A stretch of DNA of 64,000 nt from Callipepla californica brunnescens (lineage: Eukaryota > Chordata > Aves > Galliformes > Odontophoridae), in contig JALIRH010000095.1 in assembly GCA_023055505.1 (NCBI GenBank), positions 930,001 through 994,000 of the forward strand, given 5' to 3'. The notes under the pieces are model-generated. The model searched no databases and was not told where the DNA came from. It saw only the letters and a program-made list of their open reading frames with translations. Position 1 is the first letter of the stretch; each line of letters opens with the position of its first letter. Below, one piece after another: positions 1-11,153 of the stretch. Both the position numbers and the translations under genes were made by a program.

Positions 1-398
1 CACCGTTAGGGTAGGGTTAGGGTTAGGTTTAAGGGGTAGGGTAGGGATGGGGTAGGGTTAGGGTTAGATAATGGTTAGGGTAAGTATTAGGGTCAGGGTT
101 AAGGGTAGGGTGTGAGGTAGGGTTAGGGTTTTAGGGTTAGGGTAGGGTTAGGGTTAGGTTAGGGTAGGGTTTAGGGTTAGGGTGTAGGGTTAGGGTAAGG
201 GTAGGGTTAGGGTTAGGGGTTAAGGTTAGGGGTTAGGGTCAGGGGTTAGGTTTAGGGATAGGGTCAGGGTTAGGGTTAGAATTAGGGTAGGGTTAGGTTT
301 AGGGTAAGGGTTAGGGTAAGGGTAGGGTAAGGGTTAGGGTTAGGGTTGGGTAAGGGTTAGGGGTAGGATTACGGGTAGGGTTAGTGTTACAGTTAGGG

Positions 399-3300
399 TC
401 CATCAATAGGGTTAGCAAAGGGTTAGGTGTTAGGGTTAGGGGTTAGGGTTAGGGTAGAACTAGGGTCCATCAATAGGGTTATGGTAGGGTTAGGGTTTAG
501 GGTTAGGGTAGGGTTAGGGTTAGAGTAGAATTAGGGTTAGATTGGAGGGTTAGGGTAGGGTTAGGGTTAAGGGTTAGGGTTAAGGGTTAGGGTAGGGTTA
601 GAGATAGGTAAGGGTTAGGGTAAGGGTTAGGGTTAGGGATAGGGTAAGGGTTAGGGTTAGGGTAGGGCTAGGGTTAGGGATATGTAAGGGTTAGGGTAAG
701 GGTTAGTGTAGGGTTAGGGGTAGGGGTATGGGTAGGGTTAGGGTAGGGTTAGGGTTAGGGTTGGATTAGAATTTTCGGTAAGGGTTAGGGTTAGGAGTTA
801 GGGTCAGTGTCAGGGTTAGGGCTTAGCGTTAGGGATAGGGTAAGAGTTAGGGTAGGGTTAGTGTTAGGGTTAGAGTTAGGGTAAGGGTAGGGTTAGGGTA
901 GGTTTAGGGTAAGGTTAGGGTTTGGGTTAGGGGTTAGGGGTTAGGGCTAGGGTAGGGTTAGGTCTAGGGTAGGGCTAGGGTAGGGTTAGGGGTTTGTGTT
1001 AGGGTTAGGGGCAGGGTTAGGGTTAGGATTAGGGTAGGGTTTGGGTTAGGTAAGGGTTTGGGGTTAGGGCTTATGGGTTGGGGTTAGGGGTTAGGGTCAC
1101 GGTTAGGGTAGGGTAAGGTTAGGGTTAGGGTTAGTGTTAGGGTTATGGTTAGGGGTTAGGGTAAATGTTAGGGTAGGGTTAGGGTTAAGGGTTAGGGTAG
1201 GGTTAGGGTTAGGTAAGGGTTAGGGTAGGGTTAAGGAGGGTTAAGGGTAGGGTTTGAGTCAGGGGTAGGGTAGGGTTAGGGTTAGGGTTAGGGGTTAGGG
1301 GTTAGTGTTAGGGTAGAATTAGGGTTAGATTTGAGGGTTAGTGTAGGGTTAGGGTTAGGTAAGGGATAGGGTTAGGGTTAGGGTTAGGTGTTAGGGTAGG
1401 GTTAGGGTAGGGTTAGGGATAGGTAAGGGTTAGGGTCAGGGATAGGGTTAGGGTCACTGTTAGGGTTAGGGTATGGTTAGGGTTAGGGTAGGGCTAGGGT
1501 TAAGGGTTAGGGTTAAAATTAGGGGTTAGGGGTAGGGTAGGGTTAGGGGTTAGTGTGAGGGTTAGGGGCAGGGTTAGGGTTAGGGTAGGGTTGGGGTTAG
1601 GGGCAGGGTTAGGGTTAGGGCTTAGGGGTTGGGGTTAGGGGTTAGGGTCACGGTTAGTGCAGGGTTAGGGTTAGTGTTAGGGTAAGGGTTAGGGTAGGGT
1701 TAGGGGTTAGGGTAGGGTTAGTTTTAGTGTTAGTGTTATGGTTAGGTAAGGGTTAGGGGTTAGGGTAAATGTTAGGGTAGTGTTAGGGTTAGGGTAGGGT
1801 TAGGGTTAGGTAAGGGTTAGGGTAGGGTTAGGGTCAGGGTTAAGTGTAGGGTTTGAGTCAGGGTTAGGTTTAGGGTGGGGTTAGGGTTAGGGTAGAATTA
1901 GGGTTAGATTTGAGGGTTAGTGTAGGGATAGGGTTAGGTAAGGGATAGGGTTAGGGTTAGGGGTTAGGGTAAGTGTTAGAGTAGGGTTAGGGTTAAGGGT
2001 TAGGGTAGGGTTAGGGATAGGTAAGGGTTAGGGTCAGGGATAGGGTTAGAGTCAGTGTTAGGGTTAGGGCAGGGTTAGGGTAGGGCTAGGGTTAAGGGTT
2101 AGGGTTAAAATTAGGGGTTAGGGGTTAGGGCTAGGGTAGGGTTAGGGGTTAGTGTTAGGGTTAGGGGCAGGGTTAGGGTTAGGGTAGGGTTGGGGTTAGG
2201 GGCAGGGTTAGGGCTTAGGGGTTGGGGTTGGGGGTTAGGGTCACGGTTAGTGCAGGGTTAGGGTTAGTGTTAGGGAAAGGGTTAGGGTAGGGTTAGGGGT
2301 TAGGGTAGGGTTAGTTTTAGTATTAGTGTTATGGTTAGGTAAGGTTTAAAGGTTAGGGTAAATGTTAGGGTAGTGTCAGGGTAAGGGTTAGGGTAGGGCT
2401 AGGGTCGGGGTTAAGGGTAGGGTTTGAGTCAGGGTTAGGGTTAGGGTAGGGTTAGGGGTTAGGGTTAGGGTAGAATTATGGTTAGATTTGAGGGTTAGTG
2501 TAGGGTTAGGGTTAGGGGTTAGGGTAAGGTTTAGGGTAGGGTTCGGGTTAAGGGTTAGGGTAGGGTTAGGGATAGGTAAGGGTTAGAGTAAGGGTTAGGG
2601 TCAGGGATAGGGGTAGGGTCAGTGTTAGGGTTAGGGTATGGTTAGGGTTAGGGGCAGGGTTAGGGTTAGGGTAGGGTTAGGGTTAGGGGTTAGGGTTAAA
2701 ATTAGGGGTTAGGGCTAGGGTAGGGTTAGGGCGAGGATAGGGCTAGGGTAGGGTTAGGTGTTAGGGGCAGGGTTAGGGTTAGGGTGGGGTTAGGGCTTAG
2801 GAGTTAGGGTTAGGGCTTAGGGGTTCGGGTTACGGGTTAGGGTTAGGTTTAGTGTTAGGGTTATGGTCAGGTAAGGGTTAGGGTAAGGGTTAGGGGTTAG
2901 GGTAAATGTTAGGGTAGTGTTAGGGTAGTGTTAGGGTGAGGGTTAGGGTAGGGTTAGGGTTAGGGTACGGTTAGGGTAAGTGTTATGGTTAGGGTAGGGT
3001 TAGGGTTAGGTTTTGGGTCCATCAATAGGGTTAGGGTTAGTTTAGATTAGGGTTAGTGTAGGGTTAGTGTTAGGGTTAGGGGTTAGGGTTAAGGTAGAAT
3101 TAGGGTCCATCAACAGGGTTATGGTAGGATTAGGGTTTAGGGTTAGGGTAGGGTTAGGGTTAGGGGTTAGGGTTAGAGTAGAATTAGGGTTAGATTGGAG
3201 GGTTAGGGTAGGGTTAGGGTAGGGTTAGGGTTAGGGTTAGAGTAGGGTTAGAGATAGGTAAGGGTTAGGGTAGGGTTAGGGTCAGGGTCAGGGTTAAGGG

Positions 3301-3453
3301 TAGGGTTTGAGTGGGGGTTAGGGTAGGGTTAGGGTCAGGGTTAAGGGTTGGGTTTGAGTCAGGGTTAGGGTCAGGGTTAGGGTTAGGGTAAGTGTTAGGG
3401 TTAGGTTTTGGGTCCATCAATAGGGTTAGGGTTAGTTTAGATTAGGGTTAGTG

Positions 3454-3487
<34 letters not shown>

Positions 3488-6400
3488 TTTAGATTAGGGT
3501 TAGTGTAGGGTTAGTGTTAGGGTTAGGGTTTAGGGTTAGGGGTTACGGTAAGGGTTAGGGTTAGGGGTTAGGGTCAGGGATAGGGTCAATGTTAGGGTTA
3601 GGGTAAGGGTTAGGGTTAGGGGTTAAGTTTAGGGTAGGGTTAGGGTTAGGGTAGGGTTATGGTAAGGAATCAGTAGGGTTAGGGTTAGAGTTAGGGTTAG
3701 GGATCTGGTGGGTTGGGGTTAGGGTTTAAGGTTAGGGTTAGGTTTAGGGTAGGGTTAGGGTAGGGTTAAGGTTTAGGTTTAGGGTTAGGGATAGCTAAGG
3801 GTTAGGGTAAGGGATAGGGTTAGGGTGAGGGGTAGGGTTAGGGTAGGGCTACGGTTAGGGGTTAGGGTTAGGGGTTAGGGTTAGGGTAGTGTTAGGGTTA
3901 GGGTGAGGGGTAGGGTTAGGGTAGGGCTACGGTTAGGGGTTAGGGTTAGGGGTTAGGGTTAGGGTAGTGTTAGGGTTAGGTTAGGGTTAGGGGTAGGGGT
4001 ATGGGTAGGGTTAGGGTAGGGTTAGGGTTAGGGTTGGATTAGAATTTACGGTAAGGGTTAGGTTTAGTGGTTAGGGTCAGTGTCAGGTTTAGGGGTTAGG
4101 GTTAGGGATAGGGTAAGAGTTAGGGTTAGGGTTAGAGTTAGGGTAGGGTTATAGTTAGGTTTAGGGTAGGGTTAGGGTAAGGGTAGAGTTAGAGTAGGTT
4201 TAGGGTAAGGGTAGGGTAGTGTTAGGGTAGGGTATGGGTTAGGGATTAGGGCTAGGGTAGGGTTAGGGGTTAGTGTTAGGTTTAGGGTTAGGGTAGGGTT
4301 GTGGTTAGGGTTAGGGTAGGGTTGGGGTTAGGGACAGGGTTAGGGTTTGGGCTTACGGGTTGGGGATAGGGGTTAGGGTCACGGTTAGGGTAGGGTTAGG
4401 TTAGGTTTAGGGTTAGTGTTAGGGTTATGGTTAGGTAAGGGTTAGGGTAAATGTTAGGGTAGGGTTAGGGTTATGGGTTAGGGTTATGGGTTAGGGGTAG
4501 GTAAGGTTTAGGGTAGGGTTAGGGTCAGGGTCAGGGTTAAGGGTAGGGTTTGAGTCAGGGTTAGGGTAGGGTTAGGGGTAGGGTTAGGGTAGGGTTAGGG
4601 ATAGGTAAGGGTTAGGGTAAGGGTTAGGGTTAGGGATAGGGTAGGGTTAGGGTTAGGGTAGGGCTAGATGTAGGGGTTAGGGGTAGGGGTATGGTTAGGG
4701 TTAGGGTAGGGTTAGGGATAGGTAAGGGTTAGGGTAAGGGTTAGGGATAGGGTAGGGTTAGGCTTAGGGTAGGGCTAGATGTAGGGGTTAGGGGTAGGGG
4801 TATGGGTAAGGGTTAGGGTAGGGTTAGGGTTAAGGGTTAGAGTAGGGTTAGGGATAGGTAAGGGTTAGGGTAAGGGTTAGGGTTAGGGTCAGGGATGGTG
4901 TAGGGTCAGTTTTAGGGTTAGGGTATGGTTAGTGTAAGGGGTAGGGTTAGGGTTAGGGTAGGGCTAGGGTTAGTGTTAGGGTTAAAATTAGGGGTTAGGA
5001 GTTAGGGCTAGGGTAGGGTTAGGGGTTAGTGTTAGGGTTAGGGTAGGGTTGGGGTTAGGGTTAGGGTTGGGTTGGGGTTAGGGGCAGGGTTAGGGTTAGG
5101 GCTTTGGGGTTGGGGTTAGGGGTTAGGGTCACGGTTAGGGTAGGTTTAGGGTTAGTGTTAGGGTAAGGGTTAGGGTAGGGTTAGGGGTTAGAGTAGGGTT
5201 AGTTTTAGTGTTAGGGTTATGGTTAGGTAAGGGTTAGGGGTTAGGGTAAATGTTAGGGTAGTGTAAGGGTTAGGGTAGGGTTAGGGTTAGGTAAGGGTTA
5301 GGGTAGGGTTAGGGTCAGGGTTAAGGGTAGGGTTTGAGTCAGGGTTAGGGTCAGGGTTAGGGTTAGGGTACGGTTAGGTTAAGTGTTATGGTTAGTGTAG
5401 GGTTAGGGTTAGGTTTTGGGTCCATCAATAGGGTTAGGGTTAGTTTAGATTAGGGTTAGTGTAGGGTTAGGGTTAGGGTTTAGGGTTAGGGGTTAAGGTT
5501 AGGGGTTAGGGTTAGGGTAGGGTTAGGGGTTAGGGTCAGGGTAAGGGTTAGGGTTAGAGTTAGGGTAGGGTTTGGTTTAGGGTAAGGGTTAGGGTAGGGT
5601 TAGGGTTGGGTTAGGGTTAGGGTAGGGTTAGGGTTAGGGGTTAGGGTAGCGTCAGGGGTTAAGGTTAGGATAAGGGTTAGGGGTTAGGGTTAAGGTTAGG
5701 GTAAGGGTAGGGTTAGGGATAGGGTTGGGGTTAGGGTTAGGGTAGGGTTAGGGTAGGGTTAGTGTTAGGGTTGGGTTGGGATTAGGGTAGGGTTAGGGTT
5801 AGGGGTTAGGGTAGAGTCAGGGGTTACGGTTAAGGGTTAGGGTTAGGGTAGGGTTAAAGTTGGGGTTAGGAATAGGGTTAGGGTTAGGTTAGAGTTAGGG
5901 TAGGGTTAGGGTAAGGAATCAGTAGGGTTAGGGTTAGAGTTAGGGTTAGGGATCTGGTGGGTTAGGGTTAGGGTTTAAGGTTAGGGTTAGGTTTAGGGTA
6001 GGGTTAGGGTAGGGTTAAGGTTTAGGGTTAGGGTTAGGTTTAGGGGTTAGGGTAGGGCTAGGGTTAGGGGTTGGGTTAGTGTAGGGGTAGGGGTATGGGT
6101 AGGGTTAGGGTTAGGGGTTAGGGTATGGTCAGGGGTTACGGTTAGGTTAAGGTTTAGGGTTAGAGTAGGGTTAGGAGTTAGGGTTAGGGTTAGGGTTAAG
6201 GATAGGGTTGGGGTTAGGGTTAGGGTAGGGCTAGTGTTAGGTTAGGGTTAGGTGTTTGGGTCAGGGTTAGTGTAGGGTTAATGTTAGGGTAGGGGTTAGG
6301 ATTAGGTTTATGGTAAGGGTTAGGGTAGGGTTAGGGTAAGAGTTAGGGAAAGGTAAGGGTTAGGGTAAGGGTTAGGGTTAGGGTCAGTGTTAGGGTCAGG

Positions 6401-7660
6401 GTTAGGCTTATAGTATGGTTAGGGTAAGGGTTAGGGGTTAGGGTAGGGTTAGGGTAGGGGTAGGGGTAAGGGTAGGGGTATGGGTAGGGTTAAGGTAAGG
6501 GTAGGGTTAGGGTTAGGTTTGGATTAGAGGTTACGGTAAGGGTTAGGGTTAGGGGTTAGGGTCAGTGTCAGGGTTAGGGTTAGGGTAGGGTTAGTGTTAG
6601 GGTAAGGTTTAGGGTTAGGGTTATGGTAAGCGTTAGGGTTAGAGTTAGGGTAGGGTTAGGGTAGGGTTAGGGTTAGGGTAGGGTTTGGGTTAGTGGTTAG
6701 GGTTAAGGTTAGGGGTTAGGGCTGGGGTAGGTTTAGGGCTAGGGTAGGGTTGGGTTTAGGGTTAGGGTGGGGTAAGGGTTAGGGGCAGGATAAGGGCTTA
6801 GGGGTTGGGGTTAGGGGTTAGGATTAGGGTAGGGTTAGGGTAAGGGTTAGGGTAGGGTTAAGGGTTAGGGTTTACGGTAGGGTTAGGGTTAGTGTTAGGG
6901 TAGGGTTATGGTTAAGTAAGGGTTAGGGTTAGGGTAAAGGTTAGGGTAGGGTTAGGGTTAGGTTTAAGGGGTAGGGTTTGGGTTAGATAATGGTTATGGT
7001 AAGTATTAGGGTCAGGGTTACGGGTAGGGTGTGAGTCAGGGTTAGGGTTTTAGGGTTAGGGTAGTGTTAGGGTTAGGTTTTGGGTCGATCAATAGGGTTA
7101 GGGTTAGATTAGGGTAGGGTTAGGATAGGGTTAGGGTAGGGTTTGTGTTAGGGTTAGGGTGTAGGGTTAGGGTTAGGGTAGGGTTAGGGTTAGGGGTTAA
7201 GGTTAGGGGTTAGTGTTAGGGTAGGGGTAGGGTTAGGGTAGGGTAAGGGTTAGGGGTTAGGATTAGGGTTAAGGTGTTAGGAGTTAGGGTTAGGGTAGGG
7301 TTAGGGTTAGGGTTAGGGTTAGGGTTAGAATAGGGTAAGGGTTAGGGGTAGGGTTACGGGTAGGGTTAGGGTAAAGTTAGGGTTAGGGTTCCGGTTACGG
7401 TTAGGGTCCATCAATAGGGTTAGGGTTTAGGGTTAGGGGTTAGGGTTAGGTGTATGGGTAGGGGTAGGGTTAGGGTTAGGGTTAGGTTGGATTAGGGTTA
7501 GGGTTAGGGTTGGGTAAGGGTTAGGGGTAGGATTACGGGTAGGGTTAGTGTTATGGTTAGGGTCCATCAATAGGGTTAGGCAAGGTTTAGGGTTAGGGTT
7601 AGGTGTTAGGGTAAGGGGTTAGGGTTAGTGTAGGGTTAGGGTCCATCAATAGGGTTATGG
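399..7660 (+). repeat. Interspersed TCCATCAATAGGGTTA word (ten copies)
   Basis: A non-telomeric word, TCCATCAATAGGG or a one-base variant, interrupts the array near 399, 466, 3,018, 3,106, 3,413, 5,421, 7,085, 7,407, 7,563 and 7,642. The pair at 399/466 and the pair at 7,563/7,642 lie in matching context (about 346-500 against 7,508-7,680), so a block has been copied over about 7.2 kb. The word is a useful marker for ordering the duplications. Nothing suggests it is functional. Confidence 0.75.
1000..2900 (+). repeat. Higher-order repeat of about 580-592 bp within telomere-like DNA
   Basis: Marker words recur at regular spacing. GGTTAAAATT lies at 1,511, 2,103 and 2,694 (steps of 592 and 591). 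ATTTGAGGGTTAGTG lies at 1,329, 1,908 and 2,486 (steps of 579 and 578). The words between them, such as GTTAGTGCAGGG and GTTAGTTTTAGT, keep the same order. This supports about three tandem copies of a longer unit that has since drifted by small indels. Confidence 0.7.
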
Positions 7661-8940
7661 TAGGGTTAGGGTTATGGATAGGGTTAGAGTTAGGGTAGGG
7701 TTAGAGTTAGGGTTAGGGTAGGGTTAGGGTAAGGGTAGAGTTAGGGTAGGTTTATGGTAAGGGTAGGGTAGTGTTAGGGTAGGGTATGGGTTAGGGGTTA
7801 GGGTTAAGGTTAGGGGTTAGGGCTCGGGTAGGGTTAGGGGTTAGTGTTAGGGTTAGGGGCAGGGTTAGGGTTAGGGTAGGCTTGGGGTTAGGGTTAGGGT
7901 AGGGTTGGGGTTAGGGACAGGGTTAGGGTTTGGGCTTACGGGTTGGGGATAGGGGTTAGGGTCACGGTTAGGGTAGGGTTAGGTTAGGTTTAGGGTTAGT
8001 GTTAGGGTTATGGTTAGGTAAGGGTTAGGGGTTAGGGTAAATGTTAGGGTAGGGTTAGGGTTAGGTTAGGGTTAGTGTTAGGGTTAGGGTTATGGCTTAG
8101 GGGTAGGTAAGGGTTAGGGTAGAGTTAGGGTCAGGGTCAGGGTTAAGGGTAGGGTTTGAGTCAGGGTCAGGGTCAGGGTTAGGGTTAGCACAGGGTTAGG
8201 GTAGGGTTAGGTGTTAGGGTAGGGTTAGGGTTAGTGTTAGAGTTATGGTTAGGTAGGGGTTAGGGTAAGGGTTAGGGGTTAGGGTAAATGTTAGGGTAGG
8301 TTTAGGGTTAAGGATTAGGGTAAGAGGTAGGGTTAGGTAAGGGTTAGGGTATGGTTAGGGTCAGGGTTAAGGGTAGGGTTAGGGTTAGGGTAGAATTAGG
8401 GTTAGATTTGAGGGTTAGGGTAGGGTTAGGGTAGGGTTAGGGGTTAGGGTAAGGGTTAGGGTTGGATTAGAATTTACGGTAAGGGTTAGGGTTAGGGGTT
8501 AGGGTCAGTATTAGGGTTAGGGGTTAGGGATAGGGTAAGAGTTAGGGTAGGGTTAGGGTAGGGTTAGAGTTAGGGTAGGGTTAATGTTAGGGTTAGGGTA
8601 CGTTTAGGGTTTGGGTAAGGGTTAGGGTGAGGGTTGGTGTTAGGGTAGGATTAGGGTTAGGTTCAGGGTTAGAGTAGTGTTAGGGTTTAGGGTTAGGGTT
8701 AGGGTATGGTTAGGGGTTAGGGTTGGGGTAAGGGTTAGGTTAGGGTTAGGGTTAGGGGGTTAGGGTTAGGGGATTAGTGTTAGGGTTAGGGGTTAGGGTT
8801 AGGGTGAGGGTTGGTGTTAGGGTAGGATTAGGGTTAGGTTCAAGGTTAGGGTAGTGTTAGGGTTCAGGGTTAGGGTTGTGGTAAGGTTTAGGGGATTAGT
8901 GTTAGGGGTTAGGGTAGGGTTAGGGTTAGGATTGGGATTA

Positions 8941-9380
8941 GGTTTAGGTTAGGGTTATGGTTAGGGTTAGGATAGGGTTAATGTAGGGTTAGGGTTAGTG
9001 ATAGAGTAAGACTTAGGGTTAGGGTTATGGTAAGAGTTAGGGATTGGGATACGGTTAGATTTAGGGTTAAGAATAGGGTTCGGGTTTGATTAGGGTTAGG
9101 GTTAGTGTTAGGAATCAATTTGGAGGAAGGAAAAGGTTTAGGAATTGGTTCATTGTTAGGGTTAGTCTTCAAGTTAGTAATAGAGTAAGGGTTAGTGTTC
9201 GGGTTAGGAATAGGGTTCTGAATAGGGCGAGGTTTGGGAATAGGATGAAGTTTAGGGTTAGGGTTCGGGTCAGATTTAGCACTATGTTTCAGGTTCCTTT
9301 TAGGTTTAGTGATAAGGATTAGGGGTACGTTTAGGTATTGTACAATGCTAAGTGTTAGCTTCTGGGTGGGGGTTGGGGTT
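8941..9380 (+). repeat. Subtelomeric element, left part (before the solo LTR)
   Basis: From about 8,950 the sequence becomes less purely telomeric and matches an ordered part of the 4.8-kb units. Shared landmarks are GGAATCAATTTGGAGGAAGG (9,111; also about 22,207), GATTTAGCACTATGTTTCAG and GTATTGTACAATGCTAAGTG. Compared with the units it carries about 90 extra bases around 9,175-9,260. It is a single, older and more diverged copy of the block that lies in the right half of each macrosatellite unit. Confidence 0.85.
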
Positions 9381-9954
9381 TGTCATGGTTTTATGATTTT
9401 TTGGTACTGGTATTCCACATCATAACATCATGTATTGCATTAGGAGTTGAAGAGCTAATACTCCAGCTCCATAGATCATTGATAATTCCAGGTATACCTG
9501 TCTGAGAAGAGAAGAAGCACTACGTTCCCCAGAGGACTTTGCGATGCTTTGTATTTTTACGTGTTTTCCGCTCAGAGGGAACAGATAAAAACCCTCAGCG
9601 GTCACGGGACACTCTCTTTCCTTCGGGATCGACTCAGCAGTGGGTGCTCGCTGCCGTATCGCCTTCAGCGTTAGCGTAAGGCCTTCGGTTTATCGGACAC
9701 TCTCTCTTGCTCATTTTGTTTGATTCATTAGCCTCAATTCCAATTACATTGTATTATATTGTGTTATTTTGCTTTCTAATATCTTATTTAGTAAATTAGC
9801 TTTCCTCCTCAGATCGTTGCCGCTGTTTTGTTTCTAGGCCCATCTCCCTTTTCCCTTTTCCCTTTTTCCTTGCCCTTTCCTGGGGCGTGGGTCCGTGGGT
9901 CCCCGCAGCAATCGTCACGGAACCGGGCCGATCCAGCCCGGTAAACCGTTGACA
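9381..9954 (+). mobile_element. Solo LTR (ERV-type) with 5-bp target-site duplication
   Basis: This 574-bp block begins TGTCA and ends TGACA, a perfect 5-bp inverted terminal repeat with canonical TG...CA ends. It is flanked by GGGTT at 9,376-9,380 and 9,955-9,959, as expected for a 5-bp target duplication. The six 4.8-kb units carry the uninterrupted site (for example about 22,379-22,396, GGGGTTGGGGTTAGATT) with a single GGGTT. The interior is non-telomeric: a TATA-like GATAAAAA near 9,583, a CT-rich stretch at 9,845-9,885 and a GC-rich end. These suggest plus orientation (U3-R-U5), but no clear AATAAA was seen. Which ERV family it belongs to needs a repeat library. ERVL-type elements are among those that make 5-bp duplications. 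Confidence 0.88.
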
Positions 9955-10568
9955 GGGTTAGATTAAGGGTGAGGGTTAGGATTAGGACTAGATTTAGGAT
10001 TAGGTTTAGGAATAGGTTTTCTTTGATTGTTAGAGTGAGAGAAAGGTTAGGCCTTGGGTTTGTTTTTGGAATAGTTTTGGGTTTCAGAATAGGAATTGGG
10101 TTAGTATTTGGAATCTGTTTTGGTTTAGTATTAGTGTTAGGGTCAGGGTTAGAAGTTAGGTGATGGCTGTGGTAATCTAATGCTTTGTGTTAGGCTTAGG
10201 GTTGGGCTTAAATTTGGGGTTGGTTTTAAGGTCCCATTTAGATTTCAGGTAGAATTGGAGTTAAATTAAGGTAACGGTTAGGATTAGATTTAGGGTTCTG
10301 ATAAGGGTTAGGTTAGGGTTAGGGTTTGGTTCCAAGTTGTTTTTAGGGTTAGGGTTAACGTTAGGTTTCAGGATAGGGTTAGGAATATAGCTAGGTGTTA
10401 GGTAAGGTTTAATCCTAGGGTTTCAGTTCGGGTTAGGTGAAGCATTAGTTTTACAGTTAGAAGACATGTTAGGGTTAGGGTTAGGTTTTGGTGTAGATTT
10501 AGGTTTAGGGTAAGGGTTAGGGATGTAGATGAAGGTTTAGTGGAAGGGGTAGGGTTCTCTTTAGTTTT
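9955..10568 (+). repeat. Subtelomeric element, right part, ending at the junction with genic DNA
   Basis: It resumes exactly where the solo LTR interrupts the element (AGATTAAGGGTGAGGG) and stays colinear with the 4.8-kb units (22,389 onward) up to GTTTTAGGACC at about 10,558-10,568. It lacks about 280 bp present in the units (about 22,568-22,860), which look like an internal duplication carrying the GGTAATCTAATGCTTTGTG word twice. After 10,568 the match stops abruptly and C-rich non-telomeric DNA begins, so this is a rearrangement breakpoint. Confidence 0.85.
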
Positions 10569-11153
10569 AGGACCCACAGCACAGAACCCGGCCCCAAAAG
10601 GGCACGAACGGACCCCATAACCCAGCCCTATCATGTCGATATCTGACCCCAAAACTCAGCACCAAAATCCTGCAATTCCACCCCAAAATCTCCATTATCA
10701 GCCCCAGAATCCGATTATTTCCCCCAAATGTCAGCCCCAAATCCCATTAGTTCCCCCCTGACCCCACAATTTTCCCCCGACCCCATAATTCCCCCCCATG
10801 ACCCTATAATTTCCCCCCAACCCCATCAATTCCCCCCTGTGACCCCATTACTTCACCTCCTGACCCTGTTACTTCCCCTATTCCCCCCGACCCTATAATT
10901 GCCCTAGAACAGCCGCAGGACGATTCCTCGGTGCTGTTTGAGGTCACATCAGCCCAACCCCATTACTTTCCCCGCGTCCCCATAATTCACCTGTTCCCCC
11001 CGTGACCCCATTAATTTCCCCTCTGACCCTATTAGTTCCCCTGTTCCCCCTCCAACCCTTTAAATTCCCCCTGACCCCATAATTCCCCCTGACCCCATTG
11101 CTTTCCTCCCGACCCCATAAATTCCCCCTGACCCCATAATTGCTCTATAACAG
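10569..11153 (+). repeat. C-rich minisatellite, probably intron of the SGF29 fragment
   Basis: The stretch is built from irregular repeats of about 15-20 bp of the form TGACCCCATAATTCCCCCC. It lies directly upstream of the SGF29 terminal exon and contains a partial copy of that exon's start (10,919-10,947). About 10,870-10,947 resembles about 11,110-11,188, a local duplication of about 241 bp. No other coding segment was found. Confidence 0.8.
10919..10947 (+). pseudogene. SGF29: Partial duplicate of the start of the SGF29 last exon
   Basis: After an acceptor-like AACAGCCGCAG the bases GACGATTCCTCGGTGCTG repeat the first codons of the exon at 11,160 with one silent difference. Similarity fades after GAGG at about 10,943, where the sequence returns to C-rich minisatellite. 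The copy lies 241 bp upstream of the fuller exon and carries the same intron end, so it arose by local tandem duplication. It is too short to be functional. Confidence 0.8.

Larger units (their letters stand above)
1..8940 (+). repeat. Degenerate TTAGGG-type subtelomeric repeat array
   Basis: Almost the whole stretch is made of GGGTTA/GGGTA/GGGGTTA variants with frequent one-base changes and 5- to 7-base units. No long perfect TTAGGG run is present. The G-rich strand runs 5' to 3' towards higher coordinates. A true left chromosome end would read CCCTAA on this strand, so this is internal telomere-like DNA, or the window is only a slice of a larger array. Longer sentences recur: a GGTAAGGAATCAGTAGGG block at about 3,656 and 5,911, and a block at 4,240-4,450 that resembles 7,810-8,030. 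This indicates segmental duplication inside the array. I see no gene here. Confidence 0.95.

Noticed and set aside
1..60. Functional telomere at the window start
   Set aside because: Repeats are degenerate and in the wrong orientation for a left chromosome end.
9420..9605. 61-codon minus-strand frame inside the solo LTR
   Set aside because: It lies wholly within the LTR and has no recognisable domain; chance frame.
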